From positions 1-64,000 of the forward strand of contig NZ_LZZM01000179.1 in the NCBI RefSeq assembly GCF_002006345.1: a stretch of 64,000 nucleotides of DNA, read 5' to 3'. Shown here piece by piece: positions 26,246-36,200 of the stretch; position 1 is the first letter of the stretch, and every line of letters begins with the position of its first letter. The notes beneath the pieces were generated by a model, which worked only from the letters and a program-made list of their open reading frames with translations, was not told where the DNA came from and made no database searches. The stretch is from Clostridium puniceum. GTDB taxonomy: Bacteria > Bacillota > Clostridia > Clostridiales > Clostridiaceae. The position numbers and the translations under genes were made by a program.

Positions 26246-26830
26246 ATGAAAAAGGTAACCTGGGATATACAGTATATATCCTCACCACCTGCAATTAAGT
26301 ATTGTAAGAAGTGTGGTAAAAAGACAGAGTACGTTTGCTCAGGATTGTTTCGTATAAATGCACAACGTAAATATTTAGATATATGGTTAATCTATAAATG
26401 TTCAGATTGCGATTATACTTGGAATATGACTATCTGTTCACGTATCAAGCCTAAAAGTATTACCTCTAAAATATTAGAGGGGTTCCATAGCAACAATGGA
26501 GAACTTGCTAAAAGCTATGCTATGGATACAGAGTTAATACTCAGGAATGGAGCTGAAGTTGGACTTCCAAAGTATAAAATATTAGAGGCAGATATTAACT
26601 TGGACATTCCTATAGAATTGCATATAAAAAGCTCTTATCCATCTCGGCTTAAATTATCTTCTTTGCTGAGGGAAAAAATGAATTTATCTAAAAATGCTTT
26701 TGAACAGATGATAATCAGCGGATCAATTCGAAGCACTAGCGGACTTGATTTAAAAAAATACAGATTGCAAGCAGATGCTATATTGATTATTAATAAATGG
26801 ATAATTGAAAATCAATCACCTTCTGCATGA
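26246..26830 (+). CDS. DUF1062 domain protein
   Basis: The 194-residue protein has an N-terminal zinc ribbon (YCKKCGKKTEY ... LIYKCSDCDYTWNM; two CxxC knuckles at about 19-22 and 51-54) with the 'CSGLFRINAQRKYLDIWLIYKC' signature of DUF1062. A C-terminal helical part (about 130-190) follows. The function is not known; the ribbon suggests nucleic acid or protein binding. The start is preceded only by AGGAAGAAG about 14 nt upstream. Confidence 0.75.
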   Translation: MKKVTWDIQYISSPPAIKYCKKCGKKTEYVCSGLFRINAQRKYLDIWLIYKCSDCDYTWNMTICSRIKPKSITSKILEGFHSNNGELAKSYAMDTELILRNGAEVGLPKYKILEADINLDIPIELHIKSSYPSRLKLSSLLREKMNLSKNAFEQMIISGSIRSTSGLDLKKYRLQADAILIINKWIIENQSPSA

Positions 26831-26898
26831 GCATTGTAAAAATTGATGTTTAGTATAATATCAATATAATTAGTAATGTTTATAAAGAAGAAATAAAA

Positions 26899-26927
26899 CA
26901 GGAGTTACTTTTCTAAAGTAACTCCTG
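26899..26927. repeat. Hairpin, possible terminator
   Basis: CAGGAGTTACTTT (26899-26911) and AAAGTAACTCCTG (26915-26927) are perfect complements around TCT. The plus-strand tail lacks T, while the minus-strand tail (TTTTATTTC) fits a terminator for the decayed minus-strand gene just right of it. Confidence 0.55.
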
Positions 26928-26967
26928 TAAATCTATTGAGAATCACACTCATTTTTCACAACCCTAT

Positions 26968-27135
26968 TATCTTTCATATACCTTTGGTGTCCATGTATAA
27001 TTAATCAAACATTTTAAACAGGCAGTGCAATGACACACATTAACTATTAAATCTCTATTCATGGTTCTCAAATAGAACCATGAATAGTAGCCGTAGGACA
27101 GATGTTTTTACAAATAGTATACTAACCACACTTAA
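26968..27135 (-). pseudogene. EFR1-type ferredoxin remnant
   Basis: Minus-strand frames read KCG(stop)YTICKNICPTATIHG and, after a frameshift, NVCHCTACLKCL and PKVYER. This is the two [4Fe-4S] cluster pattern (CxxCxxCxxxCP, then CxxCxxC) seen in the intact EFR1 protein at 38230, but with a stop, a frameshift and loss of the last CP. The flavodoxin half is absent. Only cysteine spacing supports the call. Confidence 0.5.
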
Positions 27136-27429
27136 CCGTTATTGTTGACCTATTTCTATCAAGCAAAGAGGCAGATTGACTTATTATTTATTCTAAGAAT
27201 TATAAAATTCTACAAAATAAATTCTTAACAAACATTTCATTTTTATAGATAATTTTTGCGTTTAAAATAAAAAATATTTTTTGATTTATTCATAAATATT
27301 TTCTAATTCCAATATTTAAATATAAAAATAGTGATAATTAATATTGTTAAATAATTATTTTTAATTGTATAAAATTATTTTGATGATATAATAAAAATAT
27401 AAAATATATTAAGAAAAAAGGTGATTATT
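27136..27429. other. Intergenic region with aldehyde dehydrogenase promoter
   Basis: This stretch is extremely AT-rich. A plausible promoter is TTGTAT (27365-27370), a 16-nt spacer and TATAAT (27387-27392), 38 bp before the start. No other feature is seen. Confidence 0.45.
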
Positions 27430-28911
27430 GTGAATGTTAATTTACAAGAAAAATATAAATTGTTTATAAATGGAGAATGGAAAGATGCTTCAGATGGAGC
27501 TACAATAAAAAGTTATAATCCAGCTACTGGTGAATTATTAGCTGAGATTGCAGATGCGACAGAAAAAGATGTAGATGATGCTGTTAATGCTGCAACAAAA
27601 GCTTTTGCAACATGGGGTAAAACTACGCCTATAGAAAGAGCAAATATATTAAATAAAATTGCTGATATTATTGATGAAAATGCAGAATATTTAGCTACAG
27701 TAGAAACTATGGATAATGGAAAACCAATTAGAGAAACATCGGGAGCAGATATTCCATTAGCTTCAGATCATTTTAGATATTTTGCAGGTGTTATACGTGC
27801 AGATGAAGGTGCTGCATCAATGATAGATGAAAATACTCTAAATATAATATTAAGTGAACCAATCGGTGTTGTAGGTCAAATAGTTCCTTGGAATTTTCCA
27901 TTTTTGATGGCAGCTTGGAAACTAGCTCCAGTACTGGCGGCTGGAGATGTTTCAGTTTTTAAACCATCAAGTACTACTTCATTAAGTGTACTAGAACTTA
28001 TGAGATTAATACAAGATGTTATTCCTAATGGTGTAATTAATATTATTACAGGGAAAGGATCAAGAAGCGGAGATTATTTGCAAAATCATAAGGGACTTGA
28101 TAAACTAGCATTTACAGGATCTACAGAAGTTGGTAGGCAAATTGGACTTGCTGCAGCGGAACGTATTATTCCTGCAACTTTAGAGCTTGGAGGAAAGTCC
28201 GCTAATATTTTCTTTAGTGATGCAAATATGAACATTGCATTAGAAGGTATTCAATTAGGTATTTTATTCAATCAAGGGCAAGTTTGTTCAGCAGGTTCTA
28301 GAATATTTGTACAAGAAGATTTTTATGATGAATTTATCGAAAAAGCAATTGCTGCATTTGAAAAAGTCAAAGTTGGAAATCCATTAGATTCTAATACTCA
28401 AATGGGAGCACAAGTTAGTGAAGCTCAGCTGAAAAAGATTCTTAAATATGTAGAAATAGGTAAACAGGAAGGTGCTAAAATAGCTACTGGAGGCGAAAGA
28501 TTTGTTGAAGGGGATGCTAAGAATGGGTACTTTATGAAGCCTACTTTACTTACAAATGTTACTAATGATATGAGAGTAGCTAGAGAAGAAATTTTTGGCC
28601 CGGTAGGAGTTGTTATCAAATTTAAGACAGAAGAAGAAGTTGTTGCTATGGCAAACGATAGCATATATGGTCTAGGTGGTGGTGTATTTACTACTAACTT
28701 AAATCGTGCTATAAGAGTTGCTAGAGGAATAAGAACTGGACGTATATGGGTTAATACTTATAATACATTCCCTGCTGGTGCAACATTCGGTGGATATAAA
28801 GAATCTGGTATAGGTAGAGAGACTCATAAGATTATATTAGAAGGTTATACTCAAAAGAAAAATATTATAGTGAATTTAGCTGAAACTCCTAATGGAATGT
28901 ATGTAAAATAG
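27430..28911 (+). CDS. NAD(P)-dependent aldehyde dehydrogenase
   Basis: The GTG at 27430 is preferred because AAGGTGA lies 7 nt upstream; a GTG at 27421 is part of that site. The 493-residue product is a standard ALDH-superfamily enzyme. Motifs seen are IVPWNFPFLMAAWKLAPVLAAG, FTGSTEVGR, the general base Glu252 in LELGGKSANIFF, the nucleophile Cys286 in FNQGQVCSAGSR (spacing 34, as in the family), and PFGGYKESGIGRE near the end. Length and motifs fit betaine/acetaldehyde/general aldehyde dehydrogenases that oxidise aldehydes to acids, not CoA-acylating enzymes. It stands alone between a promoter and a strong terminator. Confidence 0.9.
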   Translation: MNVNLQEKYKLFINGEWKDASDGATIKSYNPATGELLAEIADATEKDVDDAVNAATKAFATWGKTTPIERANILNKIADIIDENAEYLATVETMDNGKPIRETSGADIPLASDHFRYFAGVIRADEGAASMIDENTLNIILSEPIGVVGQIVPWNFPFLMAAWKLAPVLAAGDVSVFKPSSTTSLSVLELMRLIQDVIPNGVINIITGKGSRSGDYLQNHKGLDKLAFTGSTEVGRQIGLAAAERIIPATLELGGKSANIFFSDANMNIALEGIQLGILFNQGQVCSAGSRIFVQEDFYDEFIEKAIAAFEKVKVGNPLDSNTQMGAQVSEAQLKKILKYVEIGKQEGAKIATGGERFVEGDAKNGYFMKPTLLTNVTNDMRVAREEIFGPVGVVIKFKTEEEVVAMANDSIYGLGGGVFTTNLNRAIRVARGIRTGRIWVNTYNTFPAGATFGGYKESGIGRETHKIILEGYTQKKNIIVNLAETPNGMYVK

Positions 28912-28942
28912 TGAGATAAATAATCTTATTTATTAAATGATA

Positions 28943-28990
28943 AAAAACTCCTTTGTGTAATATTAAATAATTACACAAAGGAGTTTTTGT
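28943..28990 (+). terminator. Strong terminator after the aldehyde dehydrogenase gene
   Basis: AAAAACTCCTTTGTGTAAT (28943-28961) pairs perfectly (19 bp) with 28970-28988 around an 8-nt loop. A and T runs on the flanks make it effective in both directions. Confidence 0.85.
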
Positions 28991-29281
28991 TGCGCAATTT
29001 AAATGTCATTATAGTTATTAAGAAAAAATTCAGAAGTAATAATTACTCAAAGATCTCAAAAACTAGTTGGTAATAATCTTGATGCATAAGCATCTCAAGT
29101 ACAACCTATAGATTTTTTACTACAACTCGATTTCACCATTTAATTCGAGTAAAATTTATTTAAATGTTAATATTAAGTAATAAAGGTAATAATTAGGTTA
29201 AAAATTAAGATTATATATTGATAATCTTTCTAGAAAATGTAAACTTATGATGTGATTTGAAATTAAAGGGAGGAATTAGAA
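28991..29281. other. Intergenic region before the secreted hydrolase
   Basis: A short inverted repeat ACTCGA/TCGAGT brackets 29127-29151 and AAGATTAT/ATAATCTT occurs at 29208-29229. No coding remnant can be named. Confidence 0.35.
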
Positions 29282-30394
29282 ATGAAAAAAACTAAAAAAT
29301 CAATTATTTCTTTATTATTTTTATTAATATGCTTGATTGTACCCTATAAGGCATACGCAGTTGGCTATGACGGCAATGGTACAAAATTAGATGCATCAAT
29401 CTATTGGTATGGTAAGAATAATGCAGCAGAAAAGTTCGTAGAAGGACAGAGCAATCCATATTTTGATCCTAAAAAACCAACAATAATATATATTCATGGA
29501 TGGCAAAAAGATTCTACCACTAAATTATACAGGGAATCTTTTAATCCAAGTACTATGGATAGGGAGTATGGAGTTGATGTAAATCTTGCTGATTATTGGA
29601 TTGATAAGGGATGGAATGTTGGTATATTCTATTGGAATCAATTTTCAGATGAATCTGAAGTAAAAGATGCCGAAGCCAAAATTTGGACAACTTCAGGACC
29701 CAAAAGCATGAGATGGAGAAAGGTAGATGGTACTTATGAAAGTAATAATGTACCTACAGTTTCAGTAGCACAGCTTTTTGTAGATAATTATAAAAAAGCT
29801 ATGAGCAACTTTTCTGGTAGTGAAATTCGATTAGCGGGTCATTCTCTTGGTGGACAAGTGGTTATTAATGGAACTAAACTAATAAGCGATGAAATAGATA
29901 AGAATAATATATCTTCTAAATTATTACCTAATCGTGTTGCATTACTCGATCCATTTTGGTCTAAAAATTCAAAGAGCTATTTAAATAATAAGTGGACAGG
30001 GGAAGTAAGCCGTAGTTATGTAACAAATTTAAAGAGCAAAGGTGTTGTGTTTGAACAATATAAGACAAGTAATATTAATAGTTTATTAATTGGTGATAGT
30101 AATAATGATATGAAAAAACTTACAGATTTTACTGAGATACATCCTGATTTCATTTCAATTCTAAATGAATCAAGTAAACATAGATACGCAAGAGATTGGT
30201 ATTTTTATTCTTTTGGATTTGATGCACCAAAAGAAACTAAAAATAATCAGTCTACCGGAAATGCTGCATCGTCAGCAAGCACATCTACGTCACGTGAAGC
30301 AATTATGATGAATTCAAACTATTATTGGATTCAATCTTATGGAACAAACACATATACGCCATTAGATGATAAGTTTGAGATAACTTCACGATAA
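29282..30394 (+). CDS. Secreted lipase/esterase (alpha/beta hydrolase)
   Basis: The 370-residue protein has a signal peptide (1-26, AYA/VG). An alpha/beta-hydrolase core shows the oxyanion strand IIYIHGWQ (71-74), nucleophile elbow GHSLGG (Ser188), a likely acid Asp223 in ALLDPFW and a likely His300 in SSKHRYARDWY. This triad and layout match secreted lipases of the pancreatic/phospholipase A1-like group. The C-terminal ~50 residues are Ser/Thr/Asn-rich and may be a spacer. GGGAGG precedes the ATG. It is a single gene. Triacylglycerol versus phospholipid preference is unknown. Confidence 0.8.
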   Translation: MKKTKKSIISLLFLLICLIVPYKAYAVGYDGNGTKLDASIYWYGKNNAAEKFVEGQSNPYFDPKKPTIIYIHGWQKDSTTKLYRESFNPSTMDREYGVDVNLADYWIDKGWNVGIFYWNQFSDESEVKDAEAKIWTTSGPKSMRWRKVDGTYESNNVPTVSVAQLFVDNYKKAMSNFSGSEIRLAGHSLGGQVVINGTKLISDEIDKNNISSKLLPNRVALLDPFWSKNSKSYLNNKWTGEVSRSYVTNLKSKGVVFEQYKTSNINSLLIGDSNNDMKKLTDFTEIHPDFISILNESSKHRYARDWYFYSFGFDAPKETKNNQSTGNAASSASTSTSREAIMMNSNYYWIQSYGTNTYTPLDDKFEITSR

Positions 30395-30559
30395 TTAATT
30401 TGATAAAGCTTTACTAATAAGCTAATAGTTGGAAAGAATTTAAGTTATTTAATTTAAAATTTCTAAAAATATAAAAAAGGCAGTAATCTAAGTTATTATT
30501 AGTTCATTTTGCAATTATATTTTAATATATATGCGAATCAACTGTTAGAAAATAACAAA

Positions 30560-30645
30560 AGAAACATAGCAAGAATTAGTACAAAATAAAATTCATGAAA
30601 AACCATTTTATTTTAAAACTAATAGAATTATATTGCTATGTTTCT
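30560..30645 (+). repeat. Long imperfect hairpin
   Basis: AGAAACATAGCAA (30560-30572) pairs with TTGCTATGTTTCT (30633-30645). Inside, ATTAGT with ACTAAT and AAAATAAAAT with ATTTTATTTT extend the stem to nearly 30 bp around a 12-nt loop. It overlaps the start of the transposase fragment, which suggests it arose by an inverted duplication or is the end of a small element. Confidence 0.6.
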
Positions 30646-30765
30646 ACTGCTGTAAGCCGTATTAGACAATCAATAGAATCACTTTTTAATCAAATTGATG
30701 AAAAAGTAAAATTGAAAAATGTATCCAAAGTTCGTTCTTTAAAAAGTGTTTTAACACATGCATAG
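30631..30765 (+). pseudogene. Transposase C-terminal fragment
   Basis: A start-less frame reads YCYVSTAVSRIRQSIESLFN, then QIDEKVKLKNVSKVRSLKSV, LTHA and a stop. This resembles the tail of IS982/IS4-like DDE transposases ('VSRVRQPIESFFNW..EKT.I..ASKVRS..GLLVH'). Catalytic residues and terminal repeats are missing; it is a relic. Confidence 0.55.
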
Positions 30766-30914
30766 GTAAACGGATAGTACTTATGTTATCTTTTTGTAAG
30801 ATAATAACTGTTTAAATTTGAAAACAAGATTGTTTGTGAAAAAAATTCACTTTTTATTTTTGGAATATTAAATTTTTAAAGGTTGATTCATATATAAATA
30901 TGATCTATATTGAA

Positions 30915-32297
30915 TTATAGCAACGTATCTATACCAATTACATTAGCTTGTTCATTATCATCCATAGGAATAACAATACATTTTTTTCCATCAATTATTT
31001 GTGATTTTATTTGAGATACTTTTTCAGGTTTTACTTGAAGTACAACATCATAATTTTGATCAGTAAGATTATCAAATTCTACTTTAGGGTTAGAACTTAT
31101 TACTAAATCTAAGTTAGAATCGGGATCTAAGTTAAATTTAGCATCTAAGTTAGAATCTGGCTGTAATATGATATCAGTATCTGGTTCAGAATCTGATTTT
31201 ACCTGTGAATCTAAATTAATGTCGTGCTTAGTTTCTTTCAGCATCTGTTGTAGTATTTCTACTTTTTGTTCAAGTTCCTGTTCCTTTTTTCTTTTGGCAT
31301 TCGCTGCAAGTGCTTTTGTATCGATTAAATTTTCTACTACAGGAGGGGTATCACCAAATTCTTCAGCATAGGATTTTTCAATTTTTGCAGTGATTTCTTC
31401 TGGAATTCCAGTTTCAACTAGAATATTTTGAATCGTATCATTGGTCAAAATTATAGGTTCTCTATTCTTACCAATGACAGCATCTTTTTCATCTATCATG
31501 TTATTAAGATTCTCTTGAATTTCCATGAAAATGTGGTCTGCTTTTTCCTCATCATTGCTAATAGCTTTACGAATAATAGTATGTAATACTTCTTTCTGCT
31601 CAGTAGCAGTTTGTTTTGAATCACAGCCGAGTCCTGCCTCCATGAATTCTGGATGTGGATCTTTTGGATCTTTTGTATAATACATAATAGAATGAATATC
31701 AGTACTACGGTCTGTAAAAGCTGGAAAGACAAATCCAAGGTCTGGAGTGCCAACTACCCAGTCTCTAATACGTGCTCCAATTCGATTCTCATCCTCCAAG
31801 TATCCCAAACCTGGTTTTGAAAGTGATACTGGACATATTGCACATAATAGGTATTCATATACTTCTTCAGATTCATCTAATTTTGAATTATCAGTGGTTT
31901 TAGTAATAACATCGTAAGCATCATGAAAAATAAGTATTAAAAAATTGCCTGTATAGTCATAACTATCTATAATTAATTTATAGAAGCTGTCAAGAAGAGC
32001 GTCATCTTTTAATCTACTTTGTTTTAGCGCCATTAGAGACTGCTGTCTACCGCCTATGTTTTCTTCGTCAGCAGGAAAGTTAAGTTCAAGAAGATTATTT
32101 CCAATCGTCCCAGATAATGTTTTTTTTGCAACCTCTAAATATTTGAAGAATTCTATTTCGTCTAAATTTAAAAATGTTTCTTTGATATTTAATATTATGT
32201 TTTTTTCGTAATCTACGTAGCAACCACACATTTTGGTAAATGTACATTCGTCCTTTTTTAAACGTCTTTTTAATTCCAATACATCTTTTTTGTTCAT
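30915..32297 (-). CDS. DUF4317 domain protein with Asp-rich repeat tail
   Basis: The ATG at 32297 is used because GAGGAGGATAT precedes it; an upstream in-frame ATG at 32312 would overlap the site. The 460-residue protein matches DUF4317 over about 1-340 (KMCGCYVDYEKNIIL, LSGTIGNNLLELNFP, RDWVVGTPDLGFVFPAFTDRS). A coiled Glu/Lys helix follows, then a tail with repeated 'DSNLD..' units. It is predicted to be soluble, function unknown. The 500-bp gap downstream holds no partner gene. Confidence 0.7.
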   Translation of the reverse strand: MNKKDVLELKRRLKKDECTFTKMCGCYVDYEKNIILNIKETFLNLDEIEFFKYLEVAKKTLSGTIGNNLLELNFPADEENIGGRQQSLMALKQSRLKDDALLDSFYKLIIDSYDYTGNFLILIFHDAYDVITKTTDNSKLDESEEVYEYLLCAICPVSLSKPGLGYLEDENRIGARIRDWVVGTPDLGFVFPAFTDRSTDIHSIMYYTKDPKDPHPEFMEAGLGCDSKQTATEQKEVLHTIIRKAISNDEEKADHIFMEIQENLNNMIDEKDAVIGKNREPIILTNDTIQNILVETGIPEEITAKIEKSYAEEFGDTPPVVENLIDTKALAANAKRKKEQELEQKVEILQQMLKETKHDINLDSQVKSDSEPDTDIILQPDSNLDAKFNLDPDSNLDLVISSNPKVEFDNLTDQNYDVVLQVKPEKVSQIKSQIIDGKKCIVIPMDDNEQANVIGIDTLL

Positions 32298-32469
32298 ATA
32301 TATCCTCCTCATTTTATGAGTTCTTATTGGCTAATAGTAAAGAATATGCCACCTAATATAGTATAGTGTTCAACGAATAGCTCTGCAAGTATCTAAATAA
32401 AAAAATACATTAATGCTAGCTTTTTTGAGAATCTTATTGAGTGAGTATTAGATTTTGCTTTAAAAAGTT

Positions 32470-33153
32470 TTAATTTAAAATAATACTCTCTAGTTTATGA
32501 AAGTCTATAATATGTATTAGGTTGCAGTTATCTACAGAAATTATAGAACTTTCACATAGTTCATCTAAAGTTTTATATAAAGAAGCACGTGAAATATTTA
32601 AATTATCTGCCCATAGTTTTTTACTATAAGGTAGTTTTATAGTTGAATTTTTTTCAATTTGAAAATTATTGAGAAGAGAAAAAGCAACTTTTTGTTTTGT
32701 ACTTCCAAAAGAAAGAGATTCAACTCTTGAATTTAAATAATAAGCTTTATCAGATATTATTTTTAAAAAATTTTCAAGTATACTATTGTCTAATGTTAGA
32801 AGCTTGAAAAATTCATCTTTAGAAAAAAGAAGAACGGAACTTTCAGTTTTTGCAACTACATTACAAGGGTAATTATTAGCGTCTGAAAAAACAGCAACCT
32901 CACCAAATAAATCACCACCTTTTTTGGTAGACATAAGTATTAATTTTCCATATGGAAGAACTCTTTCAATATCAACTTTTCCAGACAAAACAATACCTAT
33001 AAATTTTGTTGAAGTCAATGAATTAAATATATACTCATTTTTTGTTATGCTAATTACTTTGTATTCAATTTTAGTTATTAAGCTAAGTAATTCTTCAGTT
33101 GTTTTATTAGCAAAAAGATTAGATTTTTTTAGGTTTAATATCAAAGCTCTCAT
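32470..33153 (-). CDS. Crp/Fnr-family transcriptional regulator
   Basis: The 227-residue protein has an N-terminal cyclic-nucleotide-binding-type beta roll (about 15-120, with GKLILMSTKKGGDLFGEVAVFSD), a dimer helix, and a C-terminal winged helix (about 150-225, with KKLWADNLNISRASLYKTLDELCESSII). There is no N-terminal Cys cluster, so it is not an iron-sulfur FNR; the Arg/Ser pair that holds cAMP in CRP is not evident. It is divergent from the activase gene. A perfect TGTCT-N6-AGACA palindrome 17 bp before its start is its likely operator. Confidence 0.85.
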   Translation of the reverse strand: MRALILNLKKSNLFANKTTEELLSLITKIEYKVISITKNEYIFNSLTSTKFIGIVLSGKVDIERVLPYGKLILMSTKKGGDLFGEVAVFSDANNYPCNVVAKTESSVLLFSKDEFFKLLTLDNSILENFLKIISDKAYYLNSRVESLSFGSTKQKVAFSLLNNFQIEKNSTIKLPYSKKLWADNLNISRASLYKTLDELCESSIISVDNCNLIHIIDFHKLESIILN

Positions 33154-33169
33154 AAATTTCTCCTTAAAG

Positions 33170-33185
33170 TGTCTTATATAAGACA
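33170..33185. promoter_or_regulatory. Palindromic operator between Crp/Fnr regulator and activase genes
   Basis: TGTCTTATATAAGACA is a perfect 16-bp palindrome of the CRP/FNR half-site layout (TGTnn-N6-nnACA). It lies 17 bp before the regulator start and about 20-35 bp upstream of candidate -10 boxes TATAAT (33191-33196 and 33207-33212) of the activase operon. Autoregulation plus control of the divergent operon is the simplest reading. Confidence 0.65.
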
Positions 33186-33256
33186 GAATTTATAATAAAA
33201 GTATATTATAATATCAATAAGAAGTAAATGATAATCAATTTCAAAGGAGGGGTATT

Positions 33257-36200
33257 ATGAATAAATTAGGAATAGATATTGGTTATTCAACATTTAAGTA
33301 CGTTTATTTAGATAGTAATAATAACTTAATTGAATGTAATTACATATTTCATAAAGGAAATATAAATAAATATTATAATGACTTAATTGAAAAAATTAAG
33401 ATAATTAACAAAGAAAAAAGCATTATTATTGGAATAACAGGAAGCTTATCCTCAAGAATTAATTTAAATAAAGAATATCATATTAATAATAGTATTTCCC
33501 TTATTGAAGGAGCTTTATTTAAAAATGAAAATATTAAAACTATTATAGAATTAGGTGCGCAGGAGACAAAATATATAACAGATATAGAAAATAAGAATAT
33601 GAAATTTTTTATGAACACAAGCTGTGCAGCTGGCACAGGTTCTTTTTTAGAAGAGCAGGCTTCAAGACTATGTATTGATATAAAAGACATATCATCATAC
33701 ATAGAAAAGGCTACAGAAATTCCAAGAATAGCTGGAAGATGCAGTGTTTTTTCAAAAACTGATATGATACATCATATGCAGGATGGGGTAAAAGTAGAAA
33801 ATATATTACAAGGGTTATGTTATGCACTTGTTAGAAATTATAAATCAAATGTTCTTCAAAAAAATAATCTTAATAAGCCAATTATGCTTTCAGGAGGAGT
33901 AATAAATAATAAAGGGGTAGTAAAAGCATTAAAAGATATATTAAAGCTAGAGGAAGAAGATATTATAATTGAAGAAAATTTTGAACTACTCACATGTTTT
34001 GGTGCTTGTAAAATAGCTGAAGAAAAAGGATTAATTATAGACATTAATAAACTTAACTCTTCTGACAAATTAATTATTGAGAAATCTAAAAGCGCTATAT
34101 ATAATAAGTTAGATAAATTTGGAGTAAATGATAGTGTAGATAAGCATAATTGTATAAATAATAATGAAAAAGAAGGTTACTTAGGAGTTGATATTGGATC
34201 AACAAGTATAAATTTTGTTGTTATTGATGAAGATAATAATGTGATTGATTATATCTATACTAAAACAAATGGAAGGCCAAAAGAAGTTGTAGCAGAATAT
34301 TTTAATATATTAAGGGAAAGATTAGGTCAAGATTTTAAATTTAAAGGAATAGGTACAACAGGATCTGGTAGAGAATATATTGGAAAATTAATTAATGCAG
34401 ATTTAATTGTAAATGAAATTACGGCACAAGCAGAAGGAGCTGTAAATGTATGTAGTGATGTCGATACTATATTTGAAATTGGTGGTCAGGATTCAAAATA
34501 TATATGTATAGAAAATAAACTAGTAAAAGATTTTGAAATGAATAAAATATGTGCAGCTGGAACAGGAGCGTTTATAGAAGAGCAGATTAAGAAACTTGGA
34601 ATAAGTCTTGAGGAGTTTGGAAACATAGCTTTGAAAGGGGATAGTCCTTGTAATCTAGGAGATAGATGTACTGTTTTTATTGAAGGGAATATAGGTAAGA
34701 CAATTGGAGAAGGTGAAAAAATTGAAAATATTTCAGCTGGTCTTGCTTATTCAATAGTAAAGAATTATTTAAACAGAGTTGTTGGAAACAGACCAATTGG
34801 AAATAAAATATTCCTTCAAGGTGGAATAGCTCATAATCAAGCAATTGTAAATTCTTTTAGATCTTTACTTAATAAAGAAATCATAGTTCCAGAATTTTTT
34901 AGTGTTACAGGTGCTTTAGGAACAGCAATTTTAACAAAAGAAAATCTTACAAATAAAGAGCAAGATAAAAAGCAAAATGGTAATAATAATTACTTAAATG
35001 AAGGTGAAAAATACTTCTTAGACGGGTATATAAACAATAAAGATTCTAATAAAAAAACAATAGGAATACCAAGAGTATTATTTCTTAATAAAATGTTTCC
35101 GATGTTTAATGAGATATTTAAAAAGTTAGGATATAATGTTTTGCTTTCAGATGCAACTAATGAAGATATAATTGCTCTTAGTCAGGAACATTCTTTTGAA
35201 GAAACCTGTTTTCCAGTTAAATTAATAAATGGGCATGTAGCTTGGCTTCTAGAGAGAAAGGTTGATTATATATTCCTTCCTCACTTGTATACTATGAAGC
35301 ATGCCGGTTCAAATATAAGAGAAGATTATGCATGTGTGTATATGCAGACTTCGCCAAAGACAATTGAAAGTGTATTCAATCTAGAAGAAAAAAACATAAA
35401 ATTAATATCACCAGTATTATCGTTTAATTTTGGAAAACAATATATGATTAAAACGTTATTAAATATAGGAAAAGATCTTGGAAAAAATAAAATAGAAACA
35501 GCAGCAGCGGTAATGTCTGGTATGAAAAAGTTTATGGAATATGAAAAAAATCTTGAGTCTTTAGGAACTGAAATTTTAAAAAAAATAGACAAAGATGAAA
35601 AAGTATTTGTAATGATAAGTAGAGTATACAACATAGTAGATCCAGCATTAAACATGGGTATAGAAAATGAATTGATAAAACGTGGATATAAAGTACTTCA
35701 TTTAACTCATCTTGAAGCATCCGAAATGAATATAGGAGAAGAATATTCTAATATGTATTGGCCTTTTGGACAGCATATAATAATGGGAGCAAAAATTATA
35801 AAAAAACATGAAAATTTATATCCAATATATATTACTAATCATGGATGTGGACCAGATACAATACTAACCCATTATTTTAAAAAGGAGATGGATAGTAAAC
35901 CTTATTTGCACATAGAAGTAGATGAACATTCTTCGAAAGTTGGAGTAATTACAAGAGTAGAGGCATTTATAAATTCACTAAAGAATTGTGAAAGTGCACA
36001 AATATTAAAAAAAGAAGTTGAGGGATTTGAGGAAATTAATGAGGATAAAAAACTTAATAATTCTAAAAATATTAAAGCGGAAATAGAATCAGAAAATGAA
36101 ATAATAATTCCATATATGTATCCATACAGCAATATATTACAAGCTTTTTTAGAAAGAAAAAATAAAAAAGTGAGTATATTAGAGATGGTGGATGAAAATA

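Larger units (their letters stand above)
30395..30914. other. Intergenic region with IS relic and long hairpin
   Basis: The gap contains an 86-nt imperfect hairpin (30560-30645) and a transposase tail fragment (30631-30765). The remainder is AT-rich without a visible signal. Confidence 0.6.

Noticed and set aside
31130-31210. CRISPR-like or tandem DNA repeat inside the DUF4317 gene
   Set aside because: The repeats are in frame, irregular and encode the Asp-rich tail; there are no uniform spacers.
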